A model generated the notes under the pieces. The model was not told the DNA's origin. It did no database searches and saw nothing but the letters and a program-made list of their open reading frames with translations. Shown here one piece after another: positions 44,739-54,486 of a stretch of DNA of 64,000 nucleotides. This DNA comes from CAVVAE01 sp963746185 (GTDB taxonomy: Bacteria; Actinomycetota; Actinomycetes; Propionibacteriales; Nocardioidaceae). The position numbers and the translations under genes are program-made. The stretch lies in the NCBI GenBank assembly GCA_963746185.1, contig CAVVAE010000004.1, positions 1,939,693 through 2,003,692 of the forward strand, in the 5' to 3' direction. The stretch's first letter is position 1. The number at the start of each line of letters is the position of its first letter.

Positions 44739-45581
44739 ATGGCTGCTAGACGCAGGTTCGGTGCGAGCTTTGGGCTCGTACCGTTCCTGGCGTATGTCGG
44801 GATCTTCCTGATCACCCCAACGGTGGTTGTCTTTATCAAGGCATTCCAGACAAACGACACCCCGCCACAGGTCACGCTCGACGCCATCAAGCAACTCAAA
44901 GAAACGGCGACTCTGGAGATCACCAAGGACACGGTGACCCTCTCGCTGACGACGGCGCTGATCGGCGCCGTGGTCGGGGCCTTGGTGGCGTACGTCGTGT
45001 CGACGGGCAAGAAGGACGGGGTGCTGCGCCGTTTCGTCACCAGCGTCTGTGGAGTGCTCGCCCAGTTCGGCGGCGTTGCCCTCGCCTTCGCGTTCATCGC
45101 CACGATCGGCAGGGCGGGAGTCGTGACCGACTGGCTCAACCTCACCGACACCAGTTGGCTGTTCACGCTCAAGGGGTTGACGCTCGTCTACTCCTACTTC
45201 CAGATCCCGCTGATGGTGATCGTGTTCCTGCCAGCTCTCGACGGCATCCGACCGCAGTGGCGGGAGGCGGCCGACAACCTCGGTGCCAGCACGTGGCAGT
45301 ACTGGCGGCACATCGGGTTTCCGCTGCTGTTCCCGGCGTTCCTTGGCTCCGCGCTCCTGCTGTTCGCCAACGCGTTCGCGACGTACGCCACCGCGCGAGC
45401 GCTCGTCAACCAGGGCTCACCGATCCTGTCGCTGAAGATCGGTAACTCGCTTGGGAACGAGGTCAGTGGTTCGCAGGGCAACCTGGCGGCGTCGCTGGCC
45501 TTGGAGATGGTCGTCATCGTGGCTGTTGTGATGACGCTGTACGCGATCCTCCAACGGCGTACGTCCAGGTGGCTGCCATGA
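44739..45581 (+). CDS. ABC transporter permease (PotB/AfuB-like, first)
   Basis: 280 residues, six membrane helices, and the EAA loop REAADNLGASTWQYWRHIGFP near residue 175. It starts 24 bases after the binding protein and overlaps the next permease by 4 bases. It is an inner-membrane subunit of the polyamine/iron-type importer. Confidence 0.87.
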   Translation: MAARRRFGASFGLVPFLAYVGIFLITPTVVVFIKAFQTNDTPPQVTLDAIKQLKETATLEITKDTVTLSLTTALIGAVVGALVAYVVSTGKKDGVLRRFVTSVCGVLAQFGGVALAFAFIATIGRAGVVTDWLNLTDTSWLFTLKGLTLVYSYFQIPLMVIVFLPALDGIRPQWREAADNLGASTWQYWRHIGFPLLFPAFLGSALLLFANAFATYATARALVNQGSPILSLKIGNSLGNEVSGSQGNLAASLALEMVVIVAVVMTLYAILQRRTSRWLP

Positions 45582-46372
45582 GCAACGCTGCCACCCGCCA
45601 ACGCAACCAGGCCGTGATGCGGTGGGTCGTGCTGCTGGTCGTGGGTGGGGTCTTCCTGCTTCCGCTCTACTCGATGTTCAAGTACAGCACCCGTGTCGGG
45701 CCGCAGAACCCCAGTACGTGGGACTCCTGGAAGGCGATGGTCGAGAACGACCAGCTCCGCAAGGCCATCATCACCTCCCTTGAGCTCGCCGGGCTGACTG
45801 TCGCGGGCATGTTGTTGTTGCTGCTGCCCACGATGATCTGGGTCCGCATCAAGGTTCCGTGGGCGACCCGCATCGTCGAGTTCCTGTGCCTGCTCCCGTT
45901 GACGATTCCGGCCATCGTCCTCGTAGTCGGTCTCGACAACGTGATGTCGTGGGTCAACTACCTGGTGACCGAGGGCGCGCTGGCACTGACGTTCCCTTAC
46001 ATCGTGCTCGTGCTTCCCTACTGCTACCGCGCACTCGACTCCGGGCTTTCTGCCATCGACGTGGCGACGTTGTCTGAGGCCGCCCGCAGCTTGGGTGCGA
46101 GCTGGCCCACGGTGATCGTCAAGGTCATCGTCCCGAACATCAAGTCCGCTGTGCTGTCCGCTGCATTCCTCGCGGTGGCGGTCGTGCTCGGTGAGTTCAC
46201 GATCGCGTCGCTGTTCTTCTACGACAACATGCAGGTTGTGATCGCGCTGCTCGGGCTGTCGAACTCCAATGTCAGCGTCGCCACATCTTTGGCCGCCTTG
46301 ATGTTCGGCGTCGTCCTGCTCTTTGCCATCTCGTTCATCGGGCGCCGCCCGCGCCAGGAGGTCGACTCATGA
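45578..46372 (+). CDS. ABC transporter permease (PotC/AfuB-like, second)
   Basis: 264 residues with six membrane helices. The EAA loop LSEAARSLGASWPTVIVKVIVP is near residue 165 by key residues. The ATG at 45578 overlaps the upstream stop, and its own stop overlaps the ATPase ATG, both as ATGA. This indicates tight coupling. Confidence 0.88.
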   Translation: MSNAATRQRNQAVMRWVVLLVVGGVFLLPLYSMFKYSTRVGPQNPSTWDSWKAMVENDQLRKAIITSLELAGLTVAGMLLLLLPTMIWVRIKVPWATRIVEFLCLLPLTIPAIVLVVGLDNVMSWVNYLVTEGALALTFPYIVLVLPYCYRALDSGLSAIDVATLSEAARSLGASWPTVIVKVIVPNIKSAVLSAAFLAVAVVLGEFTIASLFFYDNMQVVIALLGLSNSNVSVATSLAALMFGVVLLFAISFIGRRPRQEVDS

Positions 46373-47454
46373 CAGATGCCCCAACGACCGATGCCAGGTC
46401 GACGAGCCCGGTCGCCGGTGAGGGGGTCGAGGTCAAGCTCGACGGCCTGACCCGTGTCTTCGGGTCCTTCAAGGCACTCGACGGTCTCGACCTGACGCTG
46501 GCGGCCGGAGAGCTGGTTGCCCTCCTCGGACCGTCCGGCTGCGGCAAGACGACCGCCCTGCGCATCGTGGCGGGGCTCGACAACGCGACGGACGGCCACG
46601 TCCTCGTCGGCGGGAAGGACGTCTCTCGGGTCCCGGCGAACAAGCGCGACATGGGCATGGTCTTCCAGGCCTACAGCCTGTTCCCGCACATGACGACGCG
46701 ACAAAACGTCGAGTTCGGGCTCAAGCTGCGCAAGGTCTCTTCCGCCAAGCGCAAGGAGCGCGCGCTCGCGATGCTCGAACTCGTCGGTCTCAGCGAGTTC
46801 AGCGAGCGTTACGCCCATCAGCTCTCCGGCGGCCAACAGCAACGGGTCGCGCTGGCCCGTGCGCTCGCCTTCGAGCCGCAGGTCCTGCTGCTCGATGAGC
46901 CGCTGTCAGCCCTCGACGCGAAGGTTCGTGCTCAGCTGCGCGACGAGATCCGACGCGTCCAGCTCGAGGTCGGTACGACGACGCTGTTCGTCACGCACGA
47001 CCAGGAGGAAGCGCTGGCGATGGCCGACCGGGTCGGTGTGATGAGGTCCGGCCGGCTCGAACAGATCGCGGCACCAGAGGAGCTGTACTCCCGACCTCAG
47101 ACGCAGTTTGTCGCGGAGTTCGTCGGGCTCACCAACCGCGTGCATGCAACGGTCACGGGTGGCACAGCTCTCGTCGCAGGGACGAGTCTGCCGATTCTCG
47201 AAGGGTCACTTACCGACGGCGAAGGCACGGCTTTGGTTCGGCCCGAATCCATTCACATTCGGGCTGAAGCCAGCGGCAACGGCGTGGTTGCGACCTCGAG
47301 CTTCCTGGGCGCCATCTCGCGTCTCACTATCGACATGGACGACGGCAGCCGGTTCGTGTCTCAGATTCCTCGCAGCAGCGTGCGGGGTGTCGGACCGGGA
47401 GACCGGGTGTCCGTAGTGATCGATCCCGCCGCAGTACTCGTCGTCGCCGACTAG
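46369..47454 (+). CDS. ABC transporter ATP-binding protein (PotA/FbpC-like)
   Basis: 361 residues. Walker A GPSGCGKTTALR (about 53), Q-loop FQAYSLFP, signature LSGGQQQRVALARA (about 150), Walker B LLLDEPLSALD and H-loop THDQEEAL are present. A TOBE domain occupies about residues 275-355. It energises the importer encoded just upstream. Confidence 0.9.
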   Translation: MTDAPTTDARSTSPVAGEGVEVKLDGLTRVFGSFKALDGLDLTLAAGELVALLGPSGCGKTTALRIVAGLDNATDGHVLVGGKDVSRVPANKRDMGMVFQAYSLFPHMTTRQNVEFGLKLRKVSSAKRKERALAMLELVGLSEFSERYAHQLSGGQQQRVALARALAFEPQVLLLDEPLSALDAKVRAQLRDEIRRVQLEVGTTTLFVTHDQEEALAMADRVGVMRSGRLEQIAAPEELYSRPQTQFVAEFVGLTNRVHATVTGGTALVAGTSLPILEGSLTDGEGTALVRPESIHIRAEASGNGVVATSSFLGAISRLTIDMDDGSRFVSQIPRSSVRGVGPGDRVSVVIDPAAVLVVAD

Positions 47455-47503
47455 TTGTCACTCTGCTGATGTCCTGATCCTGTCGCGAGCGGGACATCTG
47501 CGT

Positions 47504-47509
47504 CAGACT
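47504..47509 (+). promoter_or_regulatory. Near-consensus -10 hexamer for WS/DGAT gene
   Basis: CAGACT, 6 bases before the ATG at 47516; the first base differs from TANNNT. Confidence 0.4.
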
Positions 47510-47515
47510 GCACGT

Positions 47516-48979
47516 ATGCAGCAACTTTCGTCGCTCGATGCGCAGTTCCTCAACGTCGAGTCACCCACAACGGTCGGACACGTCGGCAGCCTCCTGCTGC
47601 TTGACCCGGCTGAGGCGCCCAACGGCGAGTTGACCCTCGACCGACTGCGAGAGGTGATCGAACCTCGACTTCATCTTGCCGCCCCGTTGCGGCAACGCCT
47701 GGTGAATGTTCCGCTCGGTCTCGGACGCCCTTACTGGGTAGACGATCCGGACTTCGACATCGAGTTCCACCTCAGGGAGATCGGGCTGCCCGGACCCGGT
47801 GATGAAGCGCAGCTCGGCGAACAGGTCGCGCGCATCCACGCCCGGCCTCTCGACCGAACCCGACCGCTGTGGGAGATGTACCTGATCCACAACGTCTCTG
47901 ACGGCCGGCAGGCGCTCTACAGCAAGGTGCACCATGCCGCGATCGACGGCGTCTCAGGCGCGGAGATCCTCGCCACGATCATGGATGTCACCGTCGAACC
48001 CCGGATGGAACCACAGCCCGACGAGTACTGGGATCCCACGGCGCTGCCCGGTCCACTCAATCTGATGGGGCGTGGGCTGGCCTCGATGGCAACCCAGCCG
48101 TTTGACGTGATGCGGATCCTGCCGAAGGCGCTTCCCCATCTGGCCGACATACCCGGGGCCTCATTCGTCCCCGGAGCGAAGACGATCAGCGAAACCGCTG
48201 ACTTCGTGGTCAAGATGGCCACCGGCGACGCGAAAGGTCGCAACGTCGGACGGCGTACGATCTCGATCCCGCCGACTCCGCTCAACGGGCAGATCACCGC
48301 GCACCGTCGGTTCGCCTACGGCTCATTGCCTCTCGACGACATCAAACGGGTCAAGAACGCCTTTGACATGACGGTCAACGACGTCGTGATGACACTCTGC
48401 ACCTCCGCGCTACGCCGCTGGCTGCTCGACCACGACGGGCTACCGGAGGTCCCCATCGTGGTGGCCGTCCCGGTGTCGATCCGCACGGAAGACCAGTCAG
48501 GTGCCAACGGCAACCAGGTCTCGGTCATGCTCGCGGAGATGCCCACCCAGCTCGCTGACCCGGAGGACCGGCTTGCCGGCGTCCAGGTGGGGATGGCCGA
48601 GGCGAAGGAGCAGTTCGACGCAGTGCCGGCCTCGATCCTCCAGGACCTGGCAGCGGTGATCCCGACTGCGCTGTCCGGCCTCGCCGCACGGGCGGTCTTC
48701 AGCATGGTGACGGTGGGCGCCTTCCCGTTCAACCTGTTCATCTCCAACGTCCCGGGGCCGCAGTTGCCGTTGTACGTCGGTGGGGCGCGGGTGCTCGGGG
48801 TCTACCCAGCTTCGGCGATCACCGATCTCACCGGCGCCCTCAACATCACGCTGTTCTCCTATGACGGAGCCTTGGACTTCGGGCTGATCGCCTGTCGTGA
48901 GCTGGTCCCGGACGTCTGGAACCTGATCGACTACCTCCGCGACGCCCTCGATGAGCTGGTGAAGCTGGTCGACGCCTGA
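47516..48979 (+). CDS. Wax ester synthase/diacylglycerol acyltransferase (WS/DGAT)
   Basis: 487 residues. The catalytic HHxxxDG motif reads KVHHAAIDGVSG near residue 142, and the family landmark NDVVMTLCTSALRRWL is near 290. PLFISNVPG-like residues appear as NLFISNVPGP. It makes triacylglycerol or wax esters from acyl-CoA, a storage-lipid trait common in actinomycetes. The start follows CAGACT by 6 bases, close to the leaderless pattern. Confidence 0.92.
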   Translation: MQQLSSLDAQFLNVESPTTVGHVGSLLLLDPAEAPNGELTLDRLREVIEPRLHLAAPLRQRLVNVPLGLGRPYWVDDPDFDIEFHLREIGLPGPGDEAQLGEQVARIHARPLDRTRPLWEMYLIHNVSDGRQALYSKVHHAAIDGVSGAEILATIMDVTVEPRMEPQPDEYWDPTALPGPLNLMGRGLASMATQPFDVMRILPKALPHLADIPGASFVPGAKTISETADFVVKMATGDAKGRNVGRRTISIPPTPLNGQITAHRRFAYGSLPLDDIKRVKNAFDMTVNDVVMTLCTSALRRWLLDHDGLPEVPIVVAVPVSIRTEDQSGANGNQVSVMLAEMPTQLADPEDRLAGVQVGMAEAKEQFDAVPASILQDLAAVIPTALSGLAARAVFSMVTVGAFPFNLFISNVPGPQLPLYVGGARVLGVYPASAITDLTGALNITLFSYDGALDFGLIACRELVPDVWNLIDYLRDALDELVKLVDA

Positions 48980-49151
48980 ACGGTGGACAGGGGCGGCAAC
49001 CCTGGCGCAACAGATGGGGCCCGGTATAGGTTCATCCAGACGTCAGGTCCACCCGCCTCGGCGGCCACGACCACATCGTCGTATCCGTTGGTCGTGCCGA
49101 AGCCGCCCGTCACGACGACTTCGAAAGTCGGGCGGAGCAAGGGGATCACCC

Positions 49152-50447
49152 ATGGTCCGCAAAACACTCATCGCGTCGACGACGCTGGCGCTGGCCGTTG
49201 CTCTCACCAGCCCGGTCGCAGCTCCGGTTCACGCCGCCAAGGCGCCGCAGAGCCAGCACATCGCGTTCACGACGTGGGACGACGGTAGTGAGCTGGCCGC
49301 TGGCACGTTGGCCGGCACAACAGTGTCGAACGGCGAGCTCGCGATCGCTTCTCCGGTCGGGACTCGTCAGTACGTCGACCCGTTCGGTGACGGCAGCAGC
49401 GCCACCTACGACTACGCGACCTGGACCTCGCCGGTCGTCACACCAGGTTTCAACCTGAGCGAGCTGGTCGCGTCATGGAATGCCAAGACCCCCGACGGCA
49501 CCTGGGTCGAGATCGAGATGCGTGGCACGACAGACACCGGCAGCACCTCCAAGTGGTACGTCCTCGGTCGATGGGCGTCTGACGATCCGACGGACGGCGG
49601 AGCGCTGAACCGTACGTCTGTGCCAGCTCAGGGAGATGACGTGGGTTTCGTGTCGATTGACACGTTTGTCGCCAGTGCAGGACGATCTCTGTCGGACTGG
49701 CAGCTTCGAGTCACGCTGAACCGGCCACCGAGCTCAAGCCTCACCCCAACGGTCGATTTGGTCGGCGCGATGGCCTCCGCAGTCGTGGTGCCGAAACGCG
49801 TGCCCGCGAGCCCGCTCGGCGGGGCGGAAGGCATCACCTTGGACGTTCCGACGTACTCGCAGGAGACCCACATCGGCCAGTACCCGCAATGGGACAGCGG
49901 TGGTGAGGCATGGTGCAGCCCGACCTCGACGTCGATGGTGGTGGCGTACTGGGGCACTGGGCCTACGGCTGCTGACATGTCCTGGGTCGATCCGTCGTAC
50001 GACGACCCGCAGGTCGACTACGCAGCCCGCAATGTCTTCGACTACAGCTACGACGGAGCTGGCAACTGGCCATTCAACACGGCTTACGCGGCTCGCTACG
50101 GTCTCGAGTCCTTTGTGACCCGGCTGCGGTCGCTCACTGAGGCTGAGCAGTTCATCAAGGCGGGCATCCCGCTCGTCGTGTCCGTGTCGTTCAAGAAGAG
50201 TCAGCTCGATGGTGCCGGTTACGGAACGAACGGGCACTTAATGGTGATCGTCGGCTTCACCGATGAGGGCGACGTCGTGGTCAACGATCCCGCCTCGCAC
50301 CTGATCCGGAGCAACGACGAGGTGCGCACGGTCTATGACCGCGAGCAGTTCGAGAACACCTGGATCCCGCATTCGGGTGGCATCGTCTACGTCATCCACC
50401 CCGACAATGTGGCGCTGCCGGGGAGCGGGCCCGAAGCGAACTGGTGA
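49152..50447 (+). CDS. Secreted C39-like cysteine peptidase
   Basis: 431 residues. Signal peptide at 1-29. The N-terminal half (about 35-215) is beta-rich with no recognised family. The C-terminal half is a C39-like papain-fold domain: catalytic Cys in EAWCSPTSTSMV (about 257), His in GTNGHLMVIVGF (about 360) and Asp/Asn in VVNDPAS (about 376). The ATG at 49152 follows AAGGGG. No bacteriocin or ABC-exporter gene adjoins it, so it is more likely a free-standing extracellular hydrolase. Confidence 0.85.
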   Translation: MVRKTLIASTTLALAVALTSPVAAPVHAAKAPQSQHIAFTTWDDGSELAAGTLAGTTVSNGELAIASPVGTRQYVDPFGDGSSATYDYATWTSPVVTPGFNLSELVASWNAKTPDGTWVEIEMRGTTDTGSTSKWYVLGRWASDDPTDGGALNRTSVPAQGDDVGFVSIDTFVASAGRSLSDWQLRVTLNRPPSSSLTPTVDLVGAMASAVVVPKRVPASPLGGAEGITLDVPTYSQETHIGQYPQWDSGGEAWCSPTSTSMVVAYWGTGPTAADMSWVDPSYDDPQVDYAARNVFDYSYDGAGNWPFNTAYAARYGLESFVTRLRSLTEAEQFIKAGIPLVVSVSFKKSQLDGAGYGTNGHLMVIVGFTDEGDVVVNDPASHLIRSNDEVRTVYDREQFENTWIPHSGGIVYVIHPDNVALPGSGPEANW

Positions 50448-50454
50448 TCGTCAC

Positions 50455-50509
50455 CCGCTGTGGCTGGAGGTGCGCTGCCCTGCATCACCGAAACCTCCAG
50501 CCGCAGCGG
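50455..50509. terminator. Bidirectional terminator between C39 peptidase and hydrolase
   Basis: A long inverted repeat (CCGCTG, T, GGCTGGAGGT against ACCTCCAGCC, G, CAGCGG) makes a 17-base stem with one G-U pair and a 21-base loop between converging genes. Confidence 0.75.
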
Positions 50510-50514
50510 ATGCC

Positions 50515-51426
50515 TTAGCGGTGTGAGTCGACGTTGGCGCGCCGCGCCGTGCGCTCGATCCCGTCGGCGAACGTCGGCCACAGCGAATCGGGAAGATCGT
50601 GGCCCATGCCCGGGATGAGCAGCAGTTCCGCACCCGGTATGGCGCGAGCAGTGGCCCGCCCGCCCGAGACGTGCACCAGCCGGTCGGCCAGACCGTGGAT
50701 GACAAGCGTGGGGATCGACAATCCGTGGAGCGCCCGAGTGCGGTCGGGCTGAGCCAACACCGCCTGCATCTGTCGCATGACACCGGACGTGCTGATGCCC
50801 CGGTCGAACGTCTCCGCAGCACGTTCGCGGACTTTGTCGGGTGGAGTCGGGTATTCGGGAGAGCCGATCGTGGCCCACGTCTTCTCGGACTGGTCGATGA
50901 AGCTCTCGCGAGCGTGGCGACCGCGGCCAATCAACATCGGGAACAGTCGTGGGTCTTGCCAGCCCACCGACCGACGACCCGTGGTGGACATGATCGACAC
51001 CAGCGAGAACACCCGTTCGGGATGCTCCAGGGCCAGCGTCTGAGCAATCATCCCGCCCATGGAGGCGCCGGTGACGTGTGCCTGTTCGATCTCGAGGTGG
51101 TCGAGCAAGCCAACGGCGTCCTCGGCCATGTCGCTCAGCGTGTAGGGCGCCGGCCGCTTGGTGCGGACAAACCCACGGAGCACATCAGCACGACGTCCCC
51201 CTTGGCCACGCACCTTGGACGATCGGCCGACGTCTCGGTTGTCGAACCGAACAACGAAGAAGCCGCGGCTGGCGAGCAGTTCGCAGAGTTCGGGATTCCA
51301 CCAGGTGAGCGGACCCCCCAGGCCCATGATGAGAAGCAGGGCCGGGTCTTGGGAATCACCGAACGTGTCGTAGCACAGCTCGACACCGTTGCTGAGCCGA
51401 GCGGTGTCCTCGATGCTTCGCTGCAT
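50515..51426 (-). CDS. Alpha/beta hydrolase
   Basis: 303 residues. The nucleophile elbow GASMGGMIAQ is near residue 120, the oxyanion region is LIMGLGGPLTWW, the acid lies in the VIHGLADRLV loop and the His in PGMGHDLP. Such proteins hydrolyse esters or similar bonds; the substrate is unknown. GGGAGGA precedes the ATG at 51426. It converges on the C39 gene across a long inverted repeat at 50455-50509. Confidence 0.87.
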   Translation of the reverse strand: MQRSIEDTARLSNGVELCYDTFGDSQDPALLLIMGLGGPLTWWNPELCELLASRGFFVVRFDNRDVGRSSKVRGQGGRRADVLRGFVRTKRPAPYTLSDMAEDAVGLLDHLEIEQAHVTGASMGGMIAQTLALEHPERVFSLVSIMSTTGRRSVGWQDPRLFPMLIGRGRHARESFIDQSEKTWATIGSPEYPTPPDKVRERAAETFDRGISTSGVMRQMQAVLAQPDRTRALHGLSIPTLVIHGLADRLVHVSGGRATARAIPGAELLLIPGMGHDLPDSLWPTFADGIERTARRANVDSHR

Positions 51427-51512
51427 AGAGGTCCTCCCGGTTTCAGGTTGCGCGGATCGCCTTGTTACTCGCCAGTTTACTCAACCCCTGCGCGCTCCGC
51501 AGTGAGACGGGG

Positions 51513-52553
51513 TTAGGCGTGTTCGAAGTCCACGGCGGAGTAGTTACGCAGTTTCTCGAACCGGTGCTCGCTCGTGATCGAACGGATCGTGCCGCTCCTC
51601 GAACGCATGACGAGGGAGTGAGTGGTGGCACCGCCGTGGGCGTAGCGGACACCGCGCAGCAGTTCACCGTCCGTGATCCCGGTAGCGACGAAGAAGCAGT
51701 CGTCGCCCGCCACCAGGTCGTCGGTCGACAGCACCCGGTCGAGGTCGTGACCGGCATCGATCGCCCGTTGGTGCTCGTCGTCGTCAGTCGGCCAGAGGCG
51801 ACCCTGGATGACGCCGCCGAGCGACTTCATGGCGCACGCGGCGATGATGCCTTCGGGGGTGCCGCCGACGCCAAGAAGTAAGTCGACCCCGGTGTCGGCG
51901 CGAGCGGCCATGATTGCGCCGGCGACGTCGCCGTCGGTGATGAACTTGATCCGGGCGCCGGTCTCGCGGATCTCGCGCACCAGGTCGTCATGGCGTGGCC
52001 GGTCGAGCACACACACGGTGATGTCCTCTTTGGCACTGCCCTTGGCTTTCGCCGTACGACGGATGTTCTCCGCGACGGGCAGCCGGATGTCGACGACCTC
52101 CGCGGCCTCAGGCCCGGTGACCAGCTTCTCCATGTAGAACACGGCGGACGGGTCATACATCGAGCCGCGTGGTGACACCGCCATGACGGCGATGGCGTTC
52201 GACATACCCTTCGCCGTCAGCGTGGTGCCGTCGATCGGGTCGACGGCAACGTCGCACGGTGGCCCCGAGCCGTCACCGACGAGCTCGCCGTTGAACAGCA
52301 TCGGGGCGTTGTCCTTCTCGCCCTCGCCGATGACGACGACGCCGTCCATCCCTACGGTCCCGATGAGGGCCCGCATCGCGTTGACGGCCACCCCGTCCGC
52401 GCCTTCTTTGTCGCCGCGACCAACCCAGCGACCGGCCGCCATGGCGGCTGCTTCCGTCACCCTGACAAGCTCCATAGCAAGGTTGCGATCGGGCACGTTG
52501 TTCGGTGGATCGAACTCGTGTCCGATGGGGGCATTGGTCAGAGGGTCAGTCAC
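51513..52553 (-). CDS. glpX: Fructose-1,6-bisphosphatase class II
   Basis: 346 residues. It has the GlpX-type metal/substrate motif VDPIDGTTLTAKG near residue 88, and VIGEGEKDNAPML and GVGGTPEGIIAACAM. It dephosphorylates fructose 1,6-bisphosphate in gluconeogenesis. The start is a GTG at 52553 after GAGGAG. It is the Rv1099c counterpart, here separated from fumC by about 11 kb of inserted genes. Confidence 0.94.
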   Translation of the reverse strand: MTDPLTNAPIGHEFDPPNNVPDRNLAMELVRVTEAAAMAAGRWVGRGDKEGADGVAVNAMRALIGTVGMDGVVVIGEGEKDNAPMLFNGELVGDGSGPPCDVAVDPIDGTTLTAKGMSNAIAVMAVSPRGSMYDPSAVFYMEKLVTGPEAAEVVDIRLPVAENIRRTAKAKGSAKEDITVCVLDRPRHDDLVREIRETGARIKFITDGDVAGAIMAARADTGVDLLLGVGGTPEGIIAACAMKSLGGVIQGRLWPTDDDEHQRAIDAGHDLDRVLSTDDLVAGDDCFFVATGITDGELLRGVRYAHGGATTHSLVMRSRSGTIRSITSEHRFEKLRNYSAVDFEHA

Positions 52554-52618
52554 AGCACAACTCCTCGTGGTGGGCTTGAGACCGATGGTAACGAAGACCG
52601 GGGTGCTCAGGTCGGTAC

Positions 52619-53665
52619 TCAGTCGAGATAGATGCTGACCTCGGTGGCCTTGACCGACGCCCAGACATGGCTTCCAGCCCGGAGGCCGAGCGCAGCCAGT
52701 GCGGCGGGCGTGATGTCTGCCAGCAGGGGAGCGGCGGCATCGACCTGAACTCGCACGGCGTCACCATGCGGCGCAATCGAGGTGACGGTGCCTTGCCAGA
52801 CATTGCGCGGGCTTCCGCCGGGGGCGTCCTCGAACAAGCTGACTGCGGCAGGTGAGAACGCTGCGAAGGCGGGACCGCTCAGTCGCTCGGCCGCCACGAG
52901 CGTCGCACCGTCGACCAGGCCGATCACGCCGTCTTGCGCCTCGCCCCTCACCAGGTTGAGCCCCACCAGGGTGGCGACGTGTGAAGTGCGCGGACGAGCA
53001 GCCACCTCGGCCGGTGTTCCGGACTGCACGATGTTCCCCTGGTCGAGCACCACGAGCCGGTCGGTCATCACCATCGCATCGAGGGCGGTGTGGGTGACCA
53101 GGATGCTCACGCCGGCGAAATCGTCGAGGTGATCGCGCAGTTGGGTGCGAAGGGCCATCGCCCCCGATGCGTCGAGTGAGGCGGTCGGCTCGTCGAGGAG
53201 CAGCAGCCGTGGCTCTCCGGCGAGTGCTCGCGCGATGGCGACCCGTTGAGCCTGACCACCGGAGAGGGCCCGGGGTTTCCTGTCAGCGAGGTCGATGACC
53301 CCGAGACGCTCAAGCCATTCACCGGCGCGAGCGCGAGCGGCCGTCTTCGACGATCCACGCGCACGTAGGCCGAACGCGACATTGTCGCGCGCGGAGAGGT
53401 GGGGAAAGAGGAGGTGGTCCTGAAACACGAAACCCACACCGCGTTCGTGGGTGGGCACGTGGAGTCGGTCGTCTGACACGGTCGAGCCGTCGAGCCGGAT
53501 GTCGCCGGACGAGATCGCGAGCAGCCCGGCCAGTGCTCGCAGCGCGGTGCTCTTTCCGGCGCCGTTGGGTCCGATCAGCCCGACCGTCTCGCCCGGCTCG
53601 GCATCCAGGTCGATCGTCGTCGTGTGCTCGGGACGGCGTACGGCGAAATGTGCGTTGAGGCTCAT
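52619..53665 (-). CDS. modC: Molybdate ABC transporter ATP-binding protein
   Basis: 348 residues. Walker A GPNGAGKSTALR (about 34), FQDHLLFPHLS, signature LSGGQAQRVAIARA (about 130), Walker B LLLDEPTASLD and a C-terminal Mop/TOBE domain (about 285-348) are present. The start is the ATG at 53665, which overlaps the modB stop; a longer open frame reading through modB is not real. It is the last gene of the molybdate operon. Confidence 0.9.
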   Translation of the reverse strand: MSLNAHFAVRRPEHTTTIDLDAEPGETVGLIGPNGAGKSTALRALAGLLAISSGDIRLDGSTVSDDRLHVPTHERGVGFVFQDHLLFPHLSARDNVAFGLRARGSSKTAARARAGEWLERLGVIDLADRKPRALSGGQAQRVAIARALAGEPRLLLLDEPTASLDASGAMALRTQLRDHLDDFAGVSILVTHTALDAMVMTDRLVVLDQGNIVQSGTPAEVAARPRTSHVATLVGLNLVRGEAQDGVIGLVDGATLVAAERLSGPAFAAFSPAAVSLFEDAPGGSPRNVWQGTVTSIAPHGDAVRVQVDAAAPLLADITPAALAALGLRAGSHVWASVKATEVSIYLD

Positions 53666-54486
53666 GCCGATATCCCCGTCAACCAACGCTCGCGCAGCAG
53701 GGCCAGTACGCCGACCGACACCACGATGAGGACCAGGCTCATTGCGATGGCGGCCTTCGGGCTGGACTGCAGGGCGAGGTAGACCTGGGTCGGCATGGTG
53801 CGGGTCGTGCCCGGGAAGTTGCCAGCGAAGGTGATCGTGGCGCCGAACTCGCCCAGTGCTCGTGCCCAGGCAAGCACAGCTCCCGACACGATGCCGGGGA
53901 AGGCAAGGGGCAGGGTGACCCGCTGGAACGTCAGCCAGCGACTGGCGCCCAAGGTGGCGGCCGCATCGTCGTACCTCGTATCGGAAGCCCGGAACGCTCC
54001 CTCGACGCTGATGACGAGGAAGGGCAGGGCGACGAAGGTTTGTGCGAGCACGACGGCGGCCGTCGTAAACGGCAGCGTGATGCCGAACCATTCGTCGAGA
54101 TAGCGACCGACGATGCCGTTTCGCCCGAGCGCCAAGAGCAGCGCGACACCGCCGACAACCGGAGGCAGTACGAGCGGCAAGGTCACCAGAGCACGAACGA
54201 AGCTGCGTCCGCGGAAGTCAGAGCGGGCCAGCATCCAGGCGAGCGGGGTACCGAAGACGAGGCAAAGCGCGGTCGAGATGGACGTGGTGATCAGGCTCAG
54301 CCGGAGGGCAATGCGTGCCTCGTCGGAGCGGAGTACGTCGAAGAGCGTGGTCCACGGGGCGCGCACGAAAACAGCAATGACGGGCAGGACCAGAAACACG
54401 AGAGCGATCACGGCGGGCACACTCAGGCCGAGTGGTGGCCGGCCCTGGGTGCGAATCGGGGGGCCAACCCGAACCGCTCGCGTCAT
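53662..54486 (-). CDS. modB: Molybdate ABC transporter permease
   Basis: 274 residues and six membrane helices, with the ModB/CysW signature AAATLGASRWLTFQRVTLP near residue 170 and RALGEFGATITFAGN near 205. It overlaps modA and modC by ATGA. The start is the ATG at 54486. Confidence 0.92.
   Translation of the reverse strand: MTRAVRVGPPIRTQGRPPLGLSVPAVIALVFLVLPVIAVFVRAPWTTLFDVLRSDEARIALRLSLITTSISTALCLVFGTPLAWMLARSDFRGRSFVRALVTLPLVLPPVVGGVALLLALGRNGIVGRYLDEWFGITLPFTTAAVVLAQTFVALPFLVISVEGAFRASDTRYDDAAATLGASRWLTFQRVTLPLAFPGIVSGAVLAWARALGEFGATITFAGNFPGTTRTMPTQVYLALQSSPKAAIAMSLVLIVVSVGVLALLRERWLTGISA

Noticed and set aside
49152..50447. Bacteriocin-processing C39 exporter
   Set aside because: No ABC exporter domain or precursor peptide is present; it has a signal peptide and a separate beta-rich half instead.
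53666..54091. N-terminal extension of modC by 142 codons
   Set aside because: The frame runs through modB; the family start at 53665 overlaps the modB stop and fits ModC length.
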